DNA of 64,000 nt. Source: G963669295 sp963669295 (lineage in GTDB: Bacteria; Bacteroidota; Bacteroidia; Flavobacteriales_D; CALLUQ01). Below are positions 27,268 through 36,380 of this stretch, piece after piece; position 1 is the first letter of the stretch; each line of letters begins with the position of its first letter. The stretch is from the NCBI GenBank assembly GCA_963669295.1, contig OY769938.1, forward strand, positions 4,588,001 through 4,652,000, given 5' to 3'. A program made the position numbers and the translations under genes. The notes under the pieces are model-generated. The model worked only from the letters and a program-made list of their open reading frames with translations. It was not told where the DNA came from and made no database searches.

Positions 27268-27840
27268 CAACAAAATTTCAGCATCACCAACGAACTCATC
27301 ATAGCACGATTAAAGTCGAAAGACAAAGCCTTTTTTGAGCAAATTTTTCGAGAGCACTACGAGGGGTTGGTGGCTTTTGCTACGAGGTATGTGCAGGCAA
27401 CAGCGATTGCTGAAGATGTGGTACAAGAGGTGTTTTATAAAATTTGGAATCGAGCCGATACCCTCAATATCAATACCAGCTTAAAATCTTACCTGTTCGG
27501 AGCAGTGCGCAATGCCTGCCTCAATTATCTTAAACACCAAAAGGTAGAACAAGCATGGCGGGCAGCAGAGTTAGCGAAAGATCAATTTTTGCGTCAAGAC
27601 GATGCGCTGGAGTTAGACGAGTTGAAAACACAAATAGATCAGGCCATCGACAGTTTGCCCGAACGGTGCAGGGCCGTTTTTTTGTTGAGCAGGTACGAAG
27701 ACAAATCGTACAAAGAAATTGCGGCCCAGCTCGACATCTCTGTAAAAACAGTTGAAAACCAAATGGGAAAGGCATTGAAACAATTGCGAGAAGCATTGGG
27801 ACCTTATGTGCCATTGCTCATTTTTATACAATTTTTATAA
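27265..27840 (+). CDS. ECF RNA polymerase sigma-70 factor (Bacteroidota expansion family, FecI-like)
   Basis: A 191-residue ECF sigma factor. Region 2 spans about 25-95 (FFEQIFREHYEGLVAFATRYV, AEDVVQEVFYKIWNRAD, SYLFGAVRNACLNYLKHQ), region 4 about 125-180 (IDSLPERCRAVFLLSRYEDKSYKEIAAQLDISVKTVENQMGKALKQLRE). The length and the LPERCRxVF motif match the TIGR02985 family. The only upstream start in frame is TTG at 27265, inside a promoter-like box; the next in-frame starts fall within region 2, so the exact start is uncertain. Activated, by analogy, through the FecR-like protein encoded 48 bases downstream. Confidence 0.88.
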   Translation: MQQNFSITNELIIARLKSKDKAFFEQIFREHYEGLVAFATRYVQATAIAEDVVQEVFYKIWNRADTLNINTSLKSYLFGAVRNACLNYLKHQKVEQAWRAAELAKDQFLRQDDALELDELKTQIDQAIDSLPERCRAVFLLSRYEDKSYKEIAAQLDISVKTVENQMGKALKQLREALGPYVPLLIFIQFL

Positions 27841-27888
27841 ATGGAATAGGGGTAATGATGCATTCGATTGTCTTAAGTATAAGCAACC

Positions 27889-28875
27889 ATGAACAACGAT
27901 AACAATCACCATATCGATGAAGCCTTATTCGCAAAGTTTTTTGCTGGAGAGGCAACAGCCATTGAGGTAGCGCAAATTGAAAATTGGGCTAGTCAGTCGG
28001 AAGACAACCAATTGGAATTTGAACGATTGGCCATGGTGTGGAAAGATTTAGGGGCATTAAACGATGCACCAGCAGTGGAGGTGGATACAGATAAGGCCTG
28101 GGAAAAACTCAACAGTCGAATTGAAGCAGAAACGACAAGCCCCAAACGTTCGTTGGCAAAGGTTTGGCGTGTTGCAGCAGCAGTTGTATTGTTGTTGGGA
28201 GGAGCATGGTTAGCGCAGTCTTTGTTAAGCCCTGCACAGTTAGAAATAGCTGCCGCCAATACTCCGATAGAACAAACACTGCCGGATGGTAGCTCAGTGG
28301 CATTAAACGCACATGCAGTGCTCACCTATCCCGAAGGTTTTGATCGTGACGCCCGACGAGTTGCATTGGAAGGAGAGGCCTTTTTTGAGGTAGTACGCGA
28401 TACTACGCAACCCTTTGTGGTGGATGCTGGAGCAGTTTCCATCACTGTGTTGGGAACCTCATTTAATGTAAATGCCACGAAAGATTGTGACAGCACGGTG
28501 GTGTATGTGGCTACTGGAAAAGTAGCTGTAACGCATCGGGAAAATGAGATTATTCTTACCCCTGGAATGACAGGTGTTTATTACAAGCAAACCGGAGCAT
28601 TGAACATTGTTGAAACAGCCAATCGTAACGATCAGTTTTGGAGAACGAAAACGTTGGAGTTCAAACGAACAAGGTTAGCAGAGGTCATCAAAACATTGAA
28701 CCGTCACTATGGTACTACCATTGTGTTGGCCAATGATGCCATTGGGAATTGCCGACTTACTGCGGTGTTTGAAGGAGAAACAGTGGATGAAGTATTGGAG
28801 TTACTCTCCATTCAATTCGATTTAACCATTACACGGTCGGGAGCAAACATTACATTGAATGGTTCGGGGTGTTAA
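27889..28875 (+). CDS. FecR family anti-sigma factor
   Basis: A 328-residue inner-membrane regulator. The cytoplasmic N-terminal part (about 1-85; DEALFAKFFAGEATAIEVAQIENWASQ) should bind the sigma factor. One membrane helix follows at about 93-113 (WRVAAAVVLLLGGAWLAQSL), then the FecR domain (about 125-225: TLPDGSSVALNAHAVLTYPEGF, VALEGEAFFEVVRD, FVVDAGAVSITVLGTSFNVNA) and a C-terminal DUF4974/STN-like domain (LEFKRTRLAEVIKTLNRHYG to LTAVFEGETVDEVLELLS). It transmits an outer-membrane signal to the sigma factor. Its last 17 bases overlap the start of the next gene, so they are translationally coupled. Confidence 0.92.
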   Translation: MNNDNNHHIDEALFAKFFAGEATAIEVAQIENWASQSEDNQLEFERLAMVWKDLGALNDAPAVEVDTDKAWEKLNSRIEAETTSPKRSLAKVWRVAAAVVLLLGGAWLAQSLLSPAQLEIAAANTPIEQTLPDGSSVALNAHAVLTYPEGFDRDARRVALEGEAFFEVVRDTTQPFVVDAGAVSITVLGTSFNVNATKDCDSTVVYVATGKVAVTHRENEIILTPGMTGVYYKQTGALNIVETANRNDQFWRTKTLEFKRTRLAEVIKTLNRHYGTTIVLANDAIGNCRLTAVFEGETVDEVLELLSIQFDLTITRSGANITLNGSGC

Positions 28876-30514
28876 CACCATTATCATCTTATTGCTTTGT
28901 TGGGCCAGCACTGCTGTGGGGCAACATCATCTCTCGAAAAAAGTTTCCATTTCGTTGTTGGATGTTACTGTAGAAGATGCACTGACAGCAATAAGCGATG
29001 CCGGTCATTTTTACTTTTCGTATAACCCTACCAGCCTTCCAGTAGATAAAAAAATTAACCTGGTATCGAGGAACCAAACAGTAAAGCATTTGTTGCACGA
29101 AATACTGGGCAACGATTTTTTGTTTCAGCAAAGGGGCAGTTATGTCATCATTAAAGCCAGAGGGGCAAAAGGGTTAGAAAAAATAAGGTATCAGGTGATG
29201 GGTAGCATTAAAGATGCTCGAACAGCTGAGGTGATTAAGAATGTAACGGTATACGAAGTAGAGCGACTTACTTCCACCTTAACAGAAGAAGACGGAGCCT
29301 TTAGCTTACCAGTATCGGATGAAAGTGGTTACGTGAATTTGGCCATTTCTAAAGCACATTACCGCGATACCATGATTCGTGTTTCGCGCATCAATCCACT
29401 TCCCATTAATGTTACACTTACCCCAAAAATGGAGGTAGAAATAGAAGCGACAGCCTTTGATTCGATTGGAATTGTACAGTTTATGTTAGATGAAAAAGCG
29501 TTTATAAATGCCCGCAATGTGGAGTTGGTGGAGGAACGGTTCTTCAACTTATCGTTGTTGCCGGTTTCGGGAGCCACTACGCAATTGAGTGGGATGGTTA
29601 CCAATAAAAACGCATTAAATATCATTGCCGGTTATTCGTATGGCATTGCTGGAGTAGAGTTAGGAGGAGGGCTTAATATGGTGCGAAATGAAGTAAAGGG
29701 CGTGCAAGTGGGAGGAATTGGAAATATTGTTGGTGGTAAAGCCAGCGGGGTACAAATGGCAGGACTTGCCAACATAGTGACCGATACAGCAGCCGGCTTT
29801 CAAGTGTCGGGAATAATTAATTCTTCGGAGTGTGCACATGGCATGCAGTTGTCTGGAGTGGGAAATTTCACGAAAGAGATGCGTGGCATACAAGTATCGG
29901 GTATCGTTAACGTTACTACTGGAAAAACGTTTAAAGGCGTTCAAATTGCTGGGGTATTCAATTATACTAAAACGTTAAGGGGCGGGCAAATAGGAGTGTT
30001 TAACTATGCAGACACTGTTTCAAGAGGGGTGCCTATAGGGTTAATTAGCTTTGTAAAAAAAGGATTCCGTCGGTTTGAAGTAGCTTATGGCGATGCTATG
30101 CATAGTAGCTTGTGGTTAAAAACCGGAGTACCCCGGTTTTACAACATTATAGGTGTTGGTTATCGCCTTTCAGGAGAACGCCTTTGGTCCTATGGTTATG
30201 GGTTGGGCACCCAATTTCAGATGGGAAAAAAACTGTATGGCAATGTAGAAGCCATCAGCAATAGCGTGCATACTACCAACGGTTGGGTAGATGGATTGAA
30301 CCTGCTGAACGATTTGAACCTTACTACCGGATATCAATTTACCCCTCGAACCTCCATTAATGCAGGTCCGGTACTGCACGTGCATGTGAGAAGAACAGTT
30401 AACCCTGAAGAGGTATATGCCACCGATCTTACCACCGCACCCTTTTACGATCAAACATCGGGAATGACCAATGTAAGGATGTGGGTAGGGTACCGGGCAG
30501 CCTTCCGGTTTTAA
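28859..30514 (+). CDS. STN-domain protein with carboxypeptidase-regulatory-like domain and LA_2272-like surface repeats
   Basis: A 551-residue exported protein. Signal peptide 1-22 (ending VGQ). An STN (secretin/TonB short N-terminal) domain covers about 28-100 (ISLLDVTVEDALTAISDAGHFYFSYN, DKKINLVSRNQTVKHLLHEIL). A CarboxypepD_reg-like domain follows (about 110-185). From about 270 to 400 there are about eight repeats of 15-16 residues with the form G(V/I/M)Q(V/M/I)(G/A/S)G(I/L/V)xN, as in LA_2272-type surface proteins. The remainder looks like outer-membrane beta strands and ends AAFRF, the usual terminal aromatic. STN domains normally sit on TonB receptors; here it is on this protein, coupled to FecR by a 17-base overlap. 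Confidence 0.85.
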   Translation: MVRGVNTIIILLLCWASTAVGQHHLSKKVSISLLDVTVEDALTAISDAGHFYFSYNPTSLPVDKKINLVSRNQTVKHLLHEILGNDFLFQQRGSYVIIKARGAKGLEKIRYQVMGSIKDARTAEVIKNVTVYEVERLTSTLTEEDGAFSLPVSDESGYVNLAISKAHYRDTMIRVSRINPLPINVTLTPKMEVEIEATAFDSIGIVQFMLDEKAFINARNVELVEERFFNLSLLPVSGATTQLSGMVTNKNALNIIAGYSYGIAGVELGGGLNMVRNEVKGVQVGGIGNIVGGKASGVQMAGLANIVTDTAAGFQVSGIINSSECAHGMQLSGVGNFTKEMRGIQVSGIVNVTTGKTFKGVQIAGVFNYTKTLRGGQIGVFNYADTVSRGVPIGLISFVKKGFRRFEVAYGDAMHSSLWLKTGVPRFYNIIGVGYRLSGERLWSYGYGLGTQFQMGKKLYGNVEAISNSVHTTNGWVDGLNLLNDLNLTTGYQFTPRTSINAGPVLHVHVRRTVNPEEVYATDLTTAPFYDQTSGMTNVRMWVGYRAAFRF

Positions 30515-30636
30515 AAAGCAATCCTTTCTTTTCCTTGCCCATTAAGGGATTCAAAAAAAAACACTTTTTTTTCGAAAAGGCATAGGGGTATTTCAAGAGA
30601 CAGTTGTCATAGTTATAGTTCATCAAAACAAAAACT

Positions 30637-31704
30637 ATGAAAACAATGTGTTTGCTTACGCTGCTATTTTTAGGAATTCATATGGTTACTGCTCAACAAA
30701 AAGAGCAGGATATCTTCGATCAACAACAAACAAAGCCTTTTCAGCTTACGTTAATTTATCCGGTAGGCTCTAACGGCATTGCTTCTACCCAATTCGAAAA
30801 CAATGTGTCGCTCAACCTTTTTGTAGGGGCATCAGGTGGTTTAAATGGAGTAGAGTTGGGAGGCTTTGCCAATGTTACTCGCGGAAATGTGAAAGGAGTT
30901 CAATTGGCAGGATTTAGCAACGTTTGCACCGACTCTATGAAGGGCGTTCAGTGGTCGGGATTTACCAATTATTCTAACACAACAAAAGGCATGCAATGGG
31001 CTGGTCTCGGCAATGTTACTAGAGGAAATAGTAGTGGAGTTCAATGGGCGGGTTTTTGCAATGTCGCTTTAAAACAATTCAAGGGATTACAGGTGGGAGG
31101 CTTTGCCAATGTGGCGATGAAAGAAACAGGTACTCAAATTGGTGGGCTGGTGAATTACGCCAAAAAAGTAAAAGGACTTCAACTGGGAGTACTCAACTTT
31201 GCTGATTCTACAACTGGAGTACCTGTTGGCTTTTTCAGCTATGTAAAAAGTGGATATCATGTGTTGGAGTTGAGTGGCAACGAAACCTTTCAATCGGTAC
31301 TCACCTTTAAAACCGGTACGAAAAGATTTTACAACATCTTTGCTGTCGGTGCTCGCTGGGCCACCGATAGCCCACAATGGACCATAGGCTACGGAGTAGG
31401 AACACAACTAGGTTTGCGCGAACGATGGAACCTCGATATTGATGCCGTATTCCACACCATTGTGCCCGATAGCTGGAAAGATGATGAAGATTGGAATTTC
31501 TACGGAAAGTTCAACACCAGCCTGGCCTTCAATTATACCGATAAGGTAGCCTTTTTTGCCGGCCCTAACTTCAATGTGTTTGTCCATGAAACAACTACCA
31601 ATGCAGATGAATTGGTTCCCTGGAGTACATCGACACAGATCCATAACAACCGCACTGTAGTAACGTATCCTGGGTTTAACCTTGGGTTGCGACTACACTT
31701 ATAA
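30637..31704 (+). CDS. LA_2272-like repeat outer-membrane protein (paralogue without STN)
   Basis: A 355-residue exported protein with a signal peptide (about 1-18, ending TAQ). It lacks the STN and regulatory domains of the preceding protein but shares its second half: eight repeats such as GVQLAGFSN, GVQWSGFTN, GMQWAGLGN, GVQWAGFCN, GLQVGGFAN, GTQIGGLVN, GLQLGVLNF, GVPVGFFSY, then matching strands (FKTGTKRFYNIFAVGARW, IGYGVGTQLGL). Probably an outer-membrane or surface protein that interacts with, or substitutes for, the STN-bearing paralogue. A gap of about 120 bases holds a run of A/T, but no terminator is clear. Confidence 0.8.
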   Translation: MKTMCLLTLLFLGIHMVTAQQKEQDIFDQQQTKPFQLTLIYPVGSNGIASTQFENNVSLNLFVGASGGLNGVELGGFANVTRGNVKGVQLAGFSNVCTDSMKGVQWSGFTNYSNTTKGMQWAGLGNVTRGNSSGVQWAGFCNVALKQFKGLQVGGFANVAMKETGTQIGGLVNYAKKVKGLQLGVLNFADSTTGVPVGFFSYVKSGYHVLELSGNETFQSVLTFKTGTKRFYNIFAVGARWATDSPQWTIGYGVGTQLGLRERWNLDIDAVFHTIVPDSWKDDEDWNFYGKFNTSLAFNYTDKVAFFAGPNFNVFVHETTTNADELVPWSTSTQIHNNRTVVTYPGFNLGLRLHL

Positions 31705-31737
31705 TCCTTCAACAAAAACAATTGAAACAATAAAGCA

Positions 31738-34092
31738 ATGAAACAACTTTTGAAATTAATGCACCTCCTCCTGCTCATCGGTATGGTAGGAATAGTAAAT
31801 GCACAAGAACTTACACAAACCGTAAGGGGGACCATTATCGATCAAGACACTAAAACCACTTTGCCGGGAGCCAATGTGATTATTTTAAACAGCGATCCGT
31901 TGCTGGCGGCAGTGACCGACATTCAAGGAAACTTTAGGATTGAAAATGTGCCTACAGGGAGGGTAGACATAAAAATAACCTTTGTAGGCTACGAAGAGAA
32001 AGTAATGCCCAATATTTTGGTGGTATCGGGAAAAGAAACGGTATTGAATGTAGACATGCTGGAGGCCATCAACATGTTGCAAGGCATAGAAATTACGGCT
32101 ACACAAGATCGCTCGGAAGTGTTGAACGACATGTCGTTGGCCAGTGCCCGTTCTTTTTCGGTGGAGGAAACCAAACGTTATGCTGGTGCTATTGATGACC
32201 CTGCCCGAATGGTATCTTCTTTTGCGGGTGTAAATGGCAATGCTGAGGGCGACAACGACATTGTGGTGCGGGGCAACTCTCCACGTGGGGTGCTGTGGCG
32301 TTTAGAGGGCATTGAAATTCCCAACCCCAATCATTTTGCTAACGAAGGTGCTACTGGAGGCCCCATCAATGCGCTGAACAGCAACATGTTGGGCAATTCC
32401 GACTTTTACACCGGTGCTTTTTCTCCTGAATACGGCAATGCTACTTCGGGGGTGTTTGATATGAAGTTGCGGAATGGAAACAACGAGCACCGCGAATATT
32501 CGGCTACTGCCAGCATTTTGGGTACTGATGTTACCCTTGAAGGTCCTTTTAAGCCGGGGTATTCGGGGTCGTACCTGGTGAACTATCGATACTCTACGCT
32601 ATCGTTGTTAGACGATTTGGGTGTGGTTGATTTTGGTGGGGTTCCCAAGTATCAGGACGGTTCTTTTAAGGTGTTGTTGCCCGCAGGCAATGCGCACGTT
32701 TTTTCGCTTTTTGGGTTGGGAGGACAAAGCAGCATTGCCCAGGAAGAAATGAATGAAGACGATGAAACAAAACCACTTTGGAAAGCAGAAATGAAGGCTA
32801 AATTAGGGGTAGTGGGCTTGTCGCATACCTATTTGATGAACGAACAGGCCTATTTAAAAACCACGGTATCTGCAGCCACCACCTCGTCGGCTTCGTTTTA
32901 CGATATTCCTAATGAAAATGACCAGTTGTATAACGTAGCTAACGACGACTTTAACAGGACCTTTTTAAAAGGAGCTACTACCCTTAACTATAAGCTCAAT
33001 GCAAGGCATAAGCTTAAAACAGGTGCTATTTTTACCCGTACCGGATTTGATGTTATTGCCCACTACTGGAATTTTGAAAGCAACCGTTTGGAACCTACCC
33101 TTAGCCAGGAAGGCAATGCGGAAAATGCACAAGCATTTGTAAGTTGGAAATACCGCATTTCCGAAACGGTTTCGATGGTAAGCGGCATGCATTATATGCA
33201 TTATTTGTTGAACAACAATACCTCTATAGAGCCACGGGCAGCTTTGCGTTGGGAGTTGAAAGAAAATCAATACCTCACCGCTGGGTTTGGTGTACACAGC
33301 AAGGCAGAGAGTGTATCTATTTACCTGGCACAACAGCGGCAACCCGATGGTTCGTTTACCATCCCGAACCGATCGCTGGGGTTGGGAAAAGCAAGGCACT
33401 ATGTACTGGGGTATGAGCGTATGTTGAGTCCGTTTACGCATGTTAAGGCAGAGGCATACTACCAACAATTGTACGATGTGCCTATTGAAAATAAAGCAGG
33501 CAGTACCTATTCGTTGTTAAATGCTTCAGATTGGTTTACCACACGCACTTTGAGCAATGATGGCACCGGAAGCAACTACGGACTGGAAGTAACCCTGGAG
33601 CGTTACTTTAACCGGGGGTTTTACTACATGAGCACCTTATCGTTGTACCGCTCGTTGTATACCGCAGCCGATGGGGTAGAGCGCAGCAGCTCTTTTGATG
33701 GCAATTACATTGCTAACTTTTTAGGGGGCAAGGAGTTTAGTGTGGGCGATGAGGCCAAGCATAAAACCTTGTTTGTAAACACTAAACTGGCCCTGATTGG
33801 AGGCAACCGGTATACCCCCATTGATTTGGAAGCTTCTATTGTGGAAGGCGATGTGGTGCGAAATGAAGCTGATCCGTTTTCGGTAAAGGGCGATGATATC
33901 GTTAAGCTGGACGTAGCCATTGGCATTCGCAGAAACAGGAAGAAAACCACCACTGAGTTGAAGCTCGACATTCAAAACATCACCAATAACCAGGGCATGG
34001 TGAATGAATATTACGACCATGCTACAGAGTCGATTGTGAAAAGTTACCAGTTGCCGCTATTGCCGGTGCTGAGTTATAAAGTGAGTTTTTAA
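31738..34092 (+). CDS. TonB-dependent receptor with carboxypeptidase-like regulatory domain, no STN
   Basis: A 784-residue outer-membrane receptor. Signal peptide about 1-22. A CarboxypepD_reg-like domain lies at 28-110 (TVRGTIIDQDTKTTLPGANVIILN, FRIENVPTGRVDIKITFVGYEEK). The plug domain is at about 120-245 (AGAIDDPARMVSSFAGVNG, DNDIVVRGNSPRGVLWRLEGIEIPNPNHF), then the beta-barrel to the end (LDIQNITNNQGMVNEYY, LPVLSYKVSF). It imports an unknown substrate with TonB energy. There is no STN domain, which a FecA-type signalling receptor should have; the STN is on the protein two genes upstream. It ends with a terminator that overlaps its stop region. Confidence 0.9.
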   Translation: MKQLLKLMHLLLLIGMVGIVNAQELTQTVRGTIIDQDTKTTLPGANVIILNSDPLLAAVTDIQGNFRIENVPTGRVDIKITFVGYEEKVMPNILVVSGKETVLNVDMLEAINMLQGIEITATQDRSEVLNDMSLASARSFSVEETKRYAGAIDDPARMVSSFAGVNGNAEGDNDIVVRGNSPRGVLWRLEGIEIPNPNHFANEGATGGPINALNSNMLGNSDFYTGAFSPEYGNATSGVFDMKLRNGNNEHREYSATASILGTDVTLEGPFKPGYSGSYLVNYRYSTLSLLDDLGVVDFGGVPKYQDGSFKVLLPAGNAHVFSLFGLGGQSSIAQEEMNEDDETKPLWKAEMKAKLGVVGLSHTYLMNEQAYLKTTVSAATTSSASFYDIPNENDQLYNVANDDFNRTFLKGATTLNYKLNARHKLKTGAIFTRTGFDVIAHYWNFESNRLEPTLSQEGNAENAQAFVSWKYRISETVSMVSGMHYMHYLLNNNTSIEPRAALRWELKENQYLTAGFGVHSKAESVSIYLAQQRQPDGSFTIPNRSLGLGKARHYVLGYERMLSPFTHVKAEAYYQQLYDVPIENKAGSTYSLLNASDWFTTRTLSNDGTGSNYGLEVTLERYFNRGFYYMSTLSLYRSLYTAADGVERSSSFDGNYIANFLGGKEFSVGDEAKHKTLFVNTKLALIGGNRYTPIDLEASIVEGDVVRNEADPFSVKGDDIVKLDVAIGIRRNRKKTTTELKLDIQNITNNQGMVNEYYDHATESIVKSYQLPLLPVLSYKVSF

Positions 34093-34112
34093 GGGGGCAC
34101 TGCCCCTTTTTT
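34091..34112 (+). terminator. Terminator of the TonB-receptor operon
   Basis: AAGGGG/CCCCTT stem with loop GCACTG and a run of T, starting at the stop codon. Confidence 0.75.
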
Positions 34113-34234
34113 CAGCTTTATGAAATGCGAATGCTCATGGAGAAGCGAGTGTTATAAGTGATGTTGTTTCTGGTTTTAAAAGCGAGTGTTCCAAACTCAA
34201 GATCGTGTTGCCCCAATTTGAAAACGATGCTTGC

Positions 34235-35548
34235 TTAAGTTGGTTTATGCCGCACCATCATTAAAGGTACAATGGCCAACAACCCACCATAGGTAATCAG
34301 CTTTAAGTACTGGGTAACATAGTTGAGTTCTTTGCCCAAAAACAGGTCGGAGGTGCCCGTGGTTAACAAGAATACCAGCACCATAAGTACGATAATAGCA
34401 TGGTGCTTTCGCCTGGTGATGAACTGAAAGCGGCTGGCCTTATTGTTAATAAGGGTGTGTACAATAAAGAAACATGCCGGAAGCATATAAAAGAAGGCGT
34501 ATTTCTGCTGATGAGGAAACAGCAATGGGGTAATGAGTAAAATATAAGCGACTTCATGAAATCGTTGGCGTACCGAATGAGCTGCCTTAAAGGGCCAGGT
34601 GCGTAAGAAATAAAAAGTGATGCCCACCAATACCAATCGAATGGAATGGGCGATCCAAATGGCTTTTTCGTAGCCAAGATCAACCACATGGGTACGGATA
34701 TCGATGTTGGTATTAGTAAAGAGACTTTGTACCAGTGCTGCAATGCCGTGATAGCCGTAAAAGAACTCTTCGTGGTCGGTACTGATGTTGAGCTTACCCA
34801 CTGGGTTCATGAGTTGAAACCAACTGGCATGGAGCTGCATGTTGTACTCCCAACCAATAAACAGGGCAGGGGAGAAGATGAGCATTGCTCCAATAACAAT
34901 GGTATAGCCCAGGGCTTTGAATTCGCCACGATACAACAAATAGGGCAGCAGCAGTACCGGTAGTATTTTAATGTTGATGGCCAGGGCCAGCAAGGCAGCA
35001 CCTGCCATTTTACGTTCGCTAAAAATTAACTGCATGCTTTCGAGCGAAGCCCATAGCAAGAAGATGGTCATTTGTACTTGCTTGAAATTGTATTCCAATG
35101 GCCGGGCAATAAAGGCTAGTGTAAACAAGAACAGCCACAGGTATTGCCGGTTGGAAAATAGGCGTACATCAAATGTTTTCTCCATGATTTTCCAAATGCG
35201 ATACAAGAAAAATATGTTGAAGAACAACCAAAACAATTCAACCCACTGCCCCTTTTGCACTAAAATGGGAATGTTGTTATTGTTGTATACATACTGTCCA
35301 TAATTGCCTGCATAAGCAAAAGGGGTAAGTGCAAGGGCAAAAAACGGACTGTAGTAGTATTGCGACCCATCCATGAAGGGCTTTTCGTAAAGGTTAAGGC
35401 CCTCTGTCATTTTACCTGCAGTATGCAGGTGTACGTTAAAGTCGGATTGTGCAGTGCGAAATGCGCAGGTAACGGAAAACACCAGCAACCCTATGCCCAG
35501 GATGTACAACGGAATGTTGCGTTTGGAAAAGACAGGGCGTTTAAACAT
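34235..35548 (-). CDS. Glycosyltransferase family 87 (DUF2029) membrane protein
   Basis: A 437-residue polytopic inner-membrane protein of about ten hydrophobic segments. The signatures are FRTAQSDFNVHLHTAGKMTEGLNLYE (about 27-54, containing the conserved D near position 37 expected at the catalytic site of polyprenol-phosphate-sugar GT-C enzymes) and QYYYSPFFALALTPF (about 64-78). Family members use polyprenyl-phosphate mannose or arabinose-type donors on the periplasmic side. The acceptor is unknown. A -7 box lies upstream; convergent with the TonB-receptor operon. Confidence 0.82.
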   Translation of the reverse strand: MFKRPVFSKRNIPLYILGIGLLVFSVTCAFRTAQSDFNVHLHTAGKMTEGLNLYEKPFMDGSQYYYSPFFALALTPFAYAGNYGQYVYNNNNIPILVQKGQWVELFWLFFNIFFLYRIWKIMEKTFDVRLFSNRQYLWLFLFTLAFIARPLEYNFKQVQMTIFLLWASLESMQLIFSERKMAGAALLALAINIKILPVLLLPYLLYRGEFKALGYTIVIGAMLIFSPALFIGWEYNMQLHASWFQLMNPVGKLNISTDHEEFFYGYHGIAALVQSLFTNTNIDIRTHVVDLGYEKAIWIAHSIRLVLVGITFYFLRTWPFKAAHSVRQRFHEVAYILLITPLLFPHQQKYAFFYMLPACFFIVHTLINNKASRFQFITRRKHHAIIVLMVLVFLLTTGTSDLFLGKELNYVTQYLKLITYGGLLAIVPLMMVRHKPT

Positions 35549-35553
35549 GGGCG

Positions 35554-35561
35554 CAAAGGTA
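35554..35561 (-). promoter_or_regulatory. -7 box (TACCTTTG, minus strand) of GT87 gene
   Basis: Exact TAnnTTTG match only six bases upstream of the annotated ATG, which implies a very short leader or a later start. Confidence 0.45.
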
Positions 35562-35713
35562 GGAACAATTGTAATAGACTACCAAGTTGTTTTAATTCAA
35601 CCCTTTGGCATTGAAAATAACATTGAGGCCGGCCTTTTTTACCTCGCTGTTGGCGTAAAAAACGAGTGTTTTAGCGGAATTCTTGGATTTAGCGATGTTG
35701 AGCGCATTTGCTA

Positions 35714-35752
35714 CAAAAAAGGCAGTACCCACCCATTACAGGCAGGTACTGC
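35714..35752 (-). terminator. Terminator of the 173-residue unknown gene
   Basis: GCAGTACC/GGTACTGC stem (35722-35729 with 35745-35752); on the minus strand it is followed by six T. Confidence 0.75.
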
Positions 35753-35807
35753 TTCGTTAAACTCGCCTCACCACTGGTGAAGCATTCTCAATAAATAGAT
35801 CCTGGGG

Positions 35808-36329
35808 TTACTCTACTTCCCCATCAGTGTTGGCAGTTACACCAAGCCCTTCTTCATCAATACTGATGTCGGCCGTGCTCACACTTTGTGCGAACAGTTT
35901 GCTCAAATCGGCCGATACCGTATCGGTACCAGGGATGTTGTTTTTGGATGCCTCCTGAACCGATCGATAGATGGCCAGGTTTTGACGATATACCCTGCCA
36001 CCAAGGGCCATGTGGGTATCGTCGATGGTTTCCGCTAACATTAACACTTTGCGCAACAAGGTGCCCATACATTGGTAACCTTGCCACAAATTGCAGTGTT
36101 CATCCACGTTAATAAAGCCAGGTAATAATTCAGGGTTAGCCGCGGCATATTCAATAGCCTTGGTGTTGAACGCGAGGTTCTTATCCCCGATTTTTAAGCC
36201 TCTTTGACGCTCTTCTGGCGTTAAATTGATGACAAAAGGAAGTAACTCCTTTACTTCGTCTAATAATGCTATGATCTGATCGTTATCCTTGTCGTCCAGC
36301 TCATAGTCTACGATTTTGTACTTAGACAT
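35808..36329 (-). CDS. Unrecognised 173-residue cytoplasmic protein
   Basis: The start at 36329 (MSKYKIVDYELDD) is chosen over an upstream one because the extra 17 residues are not protein-like. It is an acidic, soluble protein with no signal peptide or membrane segment. The first half is helical (NDQIIALLDEVKELLPFVINLTPEERQRGLKIGDKN), the centre has LLPGFINVDEHCNLWQGYQCMGTLLRKVLMLAETIDDTHMALGG, and the tail (ADLSKLFAQSVSTADISIDEEGLGV) is low-complexity acidic. I recall similar single-copy hypotheticals in Bacteroidota but can give no function. Own terminator; no partner genes. Confidence 0.7.
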   Translation of the reverse strand: MSKYKIVDYELDDKDNDQIIALLDEVKELLPFVINLTPEERQRGLKIGDKNLAFNTKAIEYAAANPELLPGFINVDEHCNLWQGYQCMGTLLRKVLMLAETIDDTHMALGGRVYRQNLAIYRSVQEASKNNIPGTDTVSADLSKLFAQSVSTADISIDEEGLGVTANTDGEVE

Positions 36330-36380
36330 GATTAATAGTATTAGTACTCTTAACCGGACTTTAAGAGATTGATAAAACAT

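Noticed and set aside
31738..34092. STN domain in the TonB receptor
   Set aside because: Checked residues 1-120: signal peptide is followed directly by a CarboxypepD_reg-like domain. No STN pattern.
34091..34112. Riboswitch or leader RNA
   Set aside because: Only a simple GC hairpin with T run; fits a terminator.
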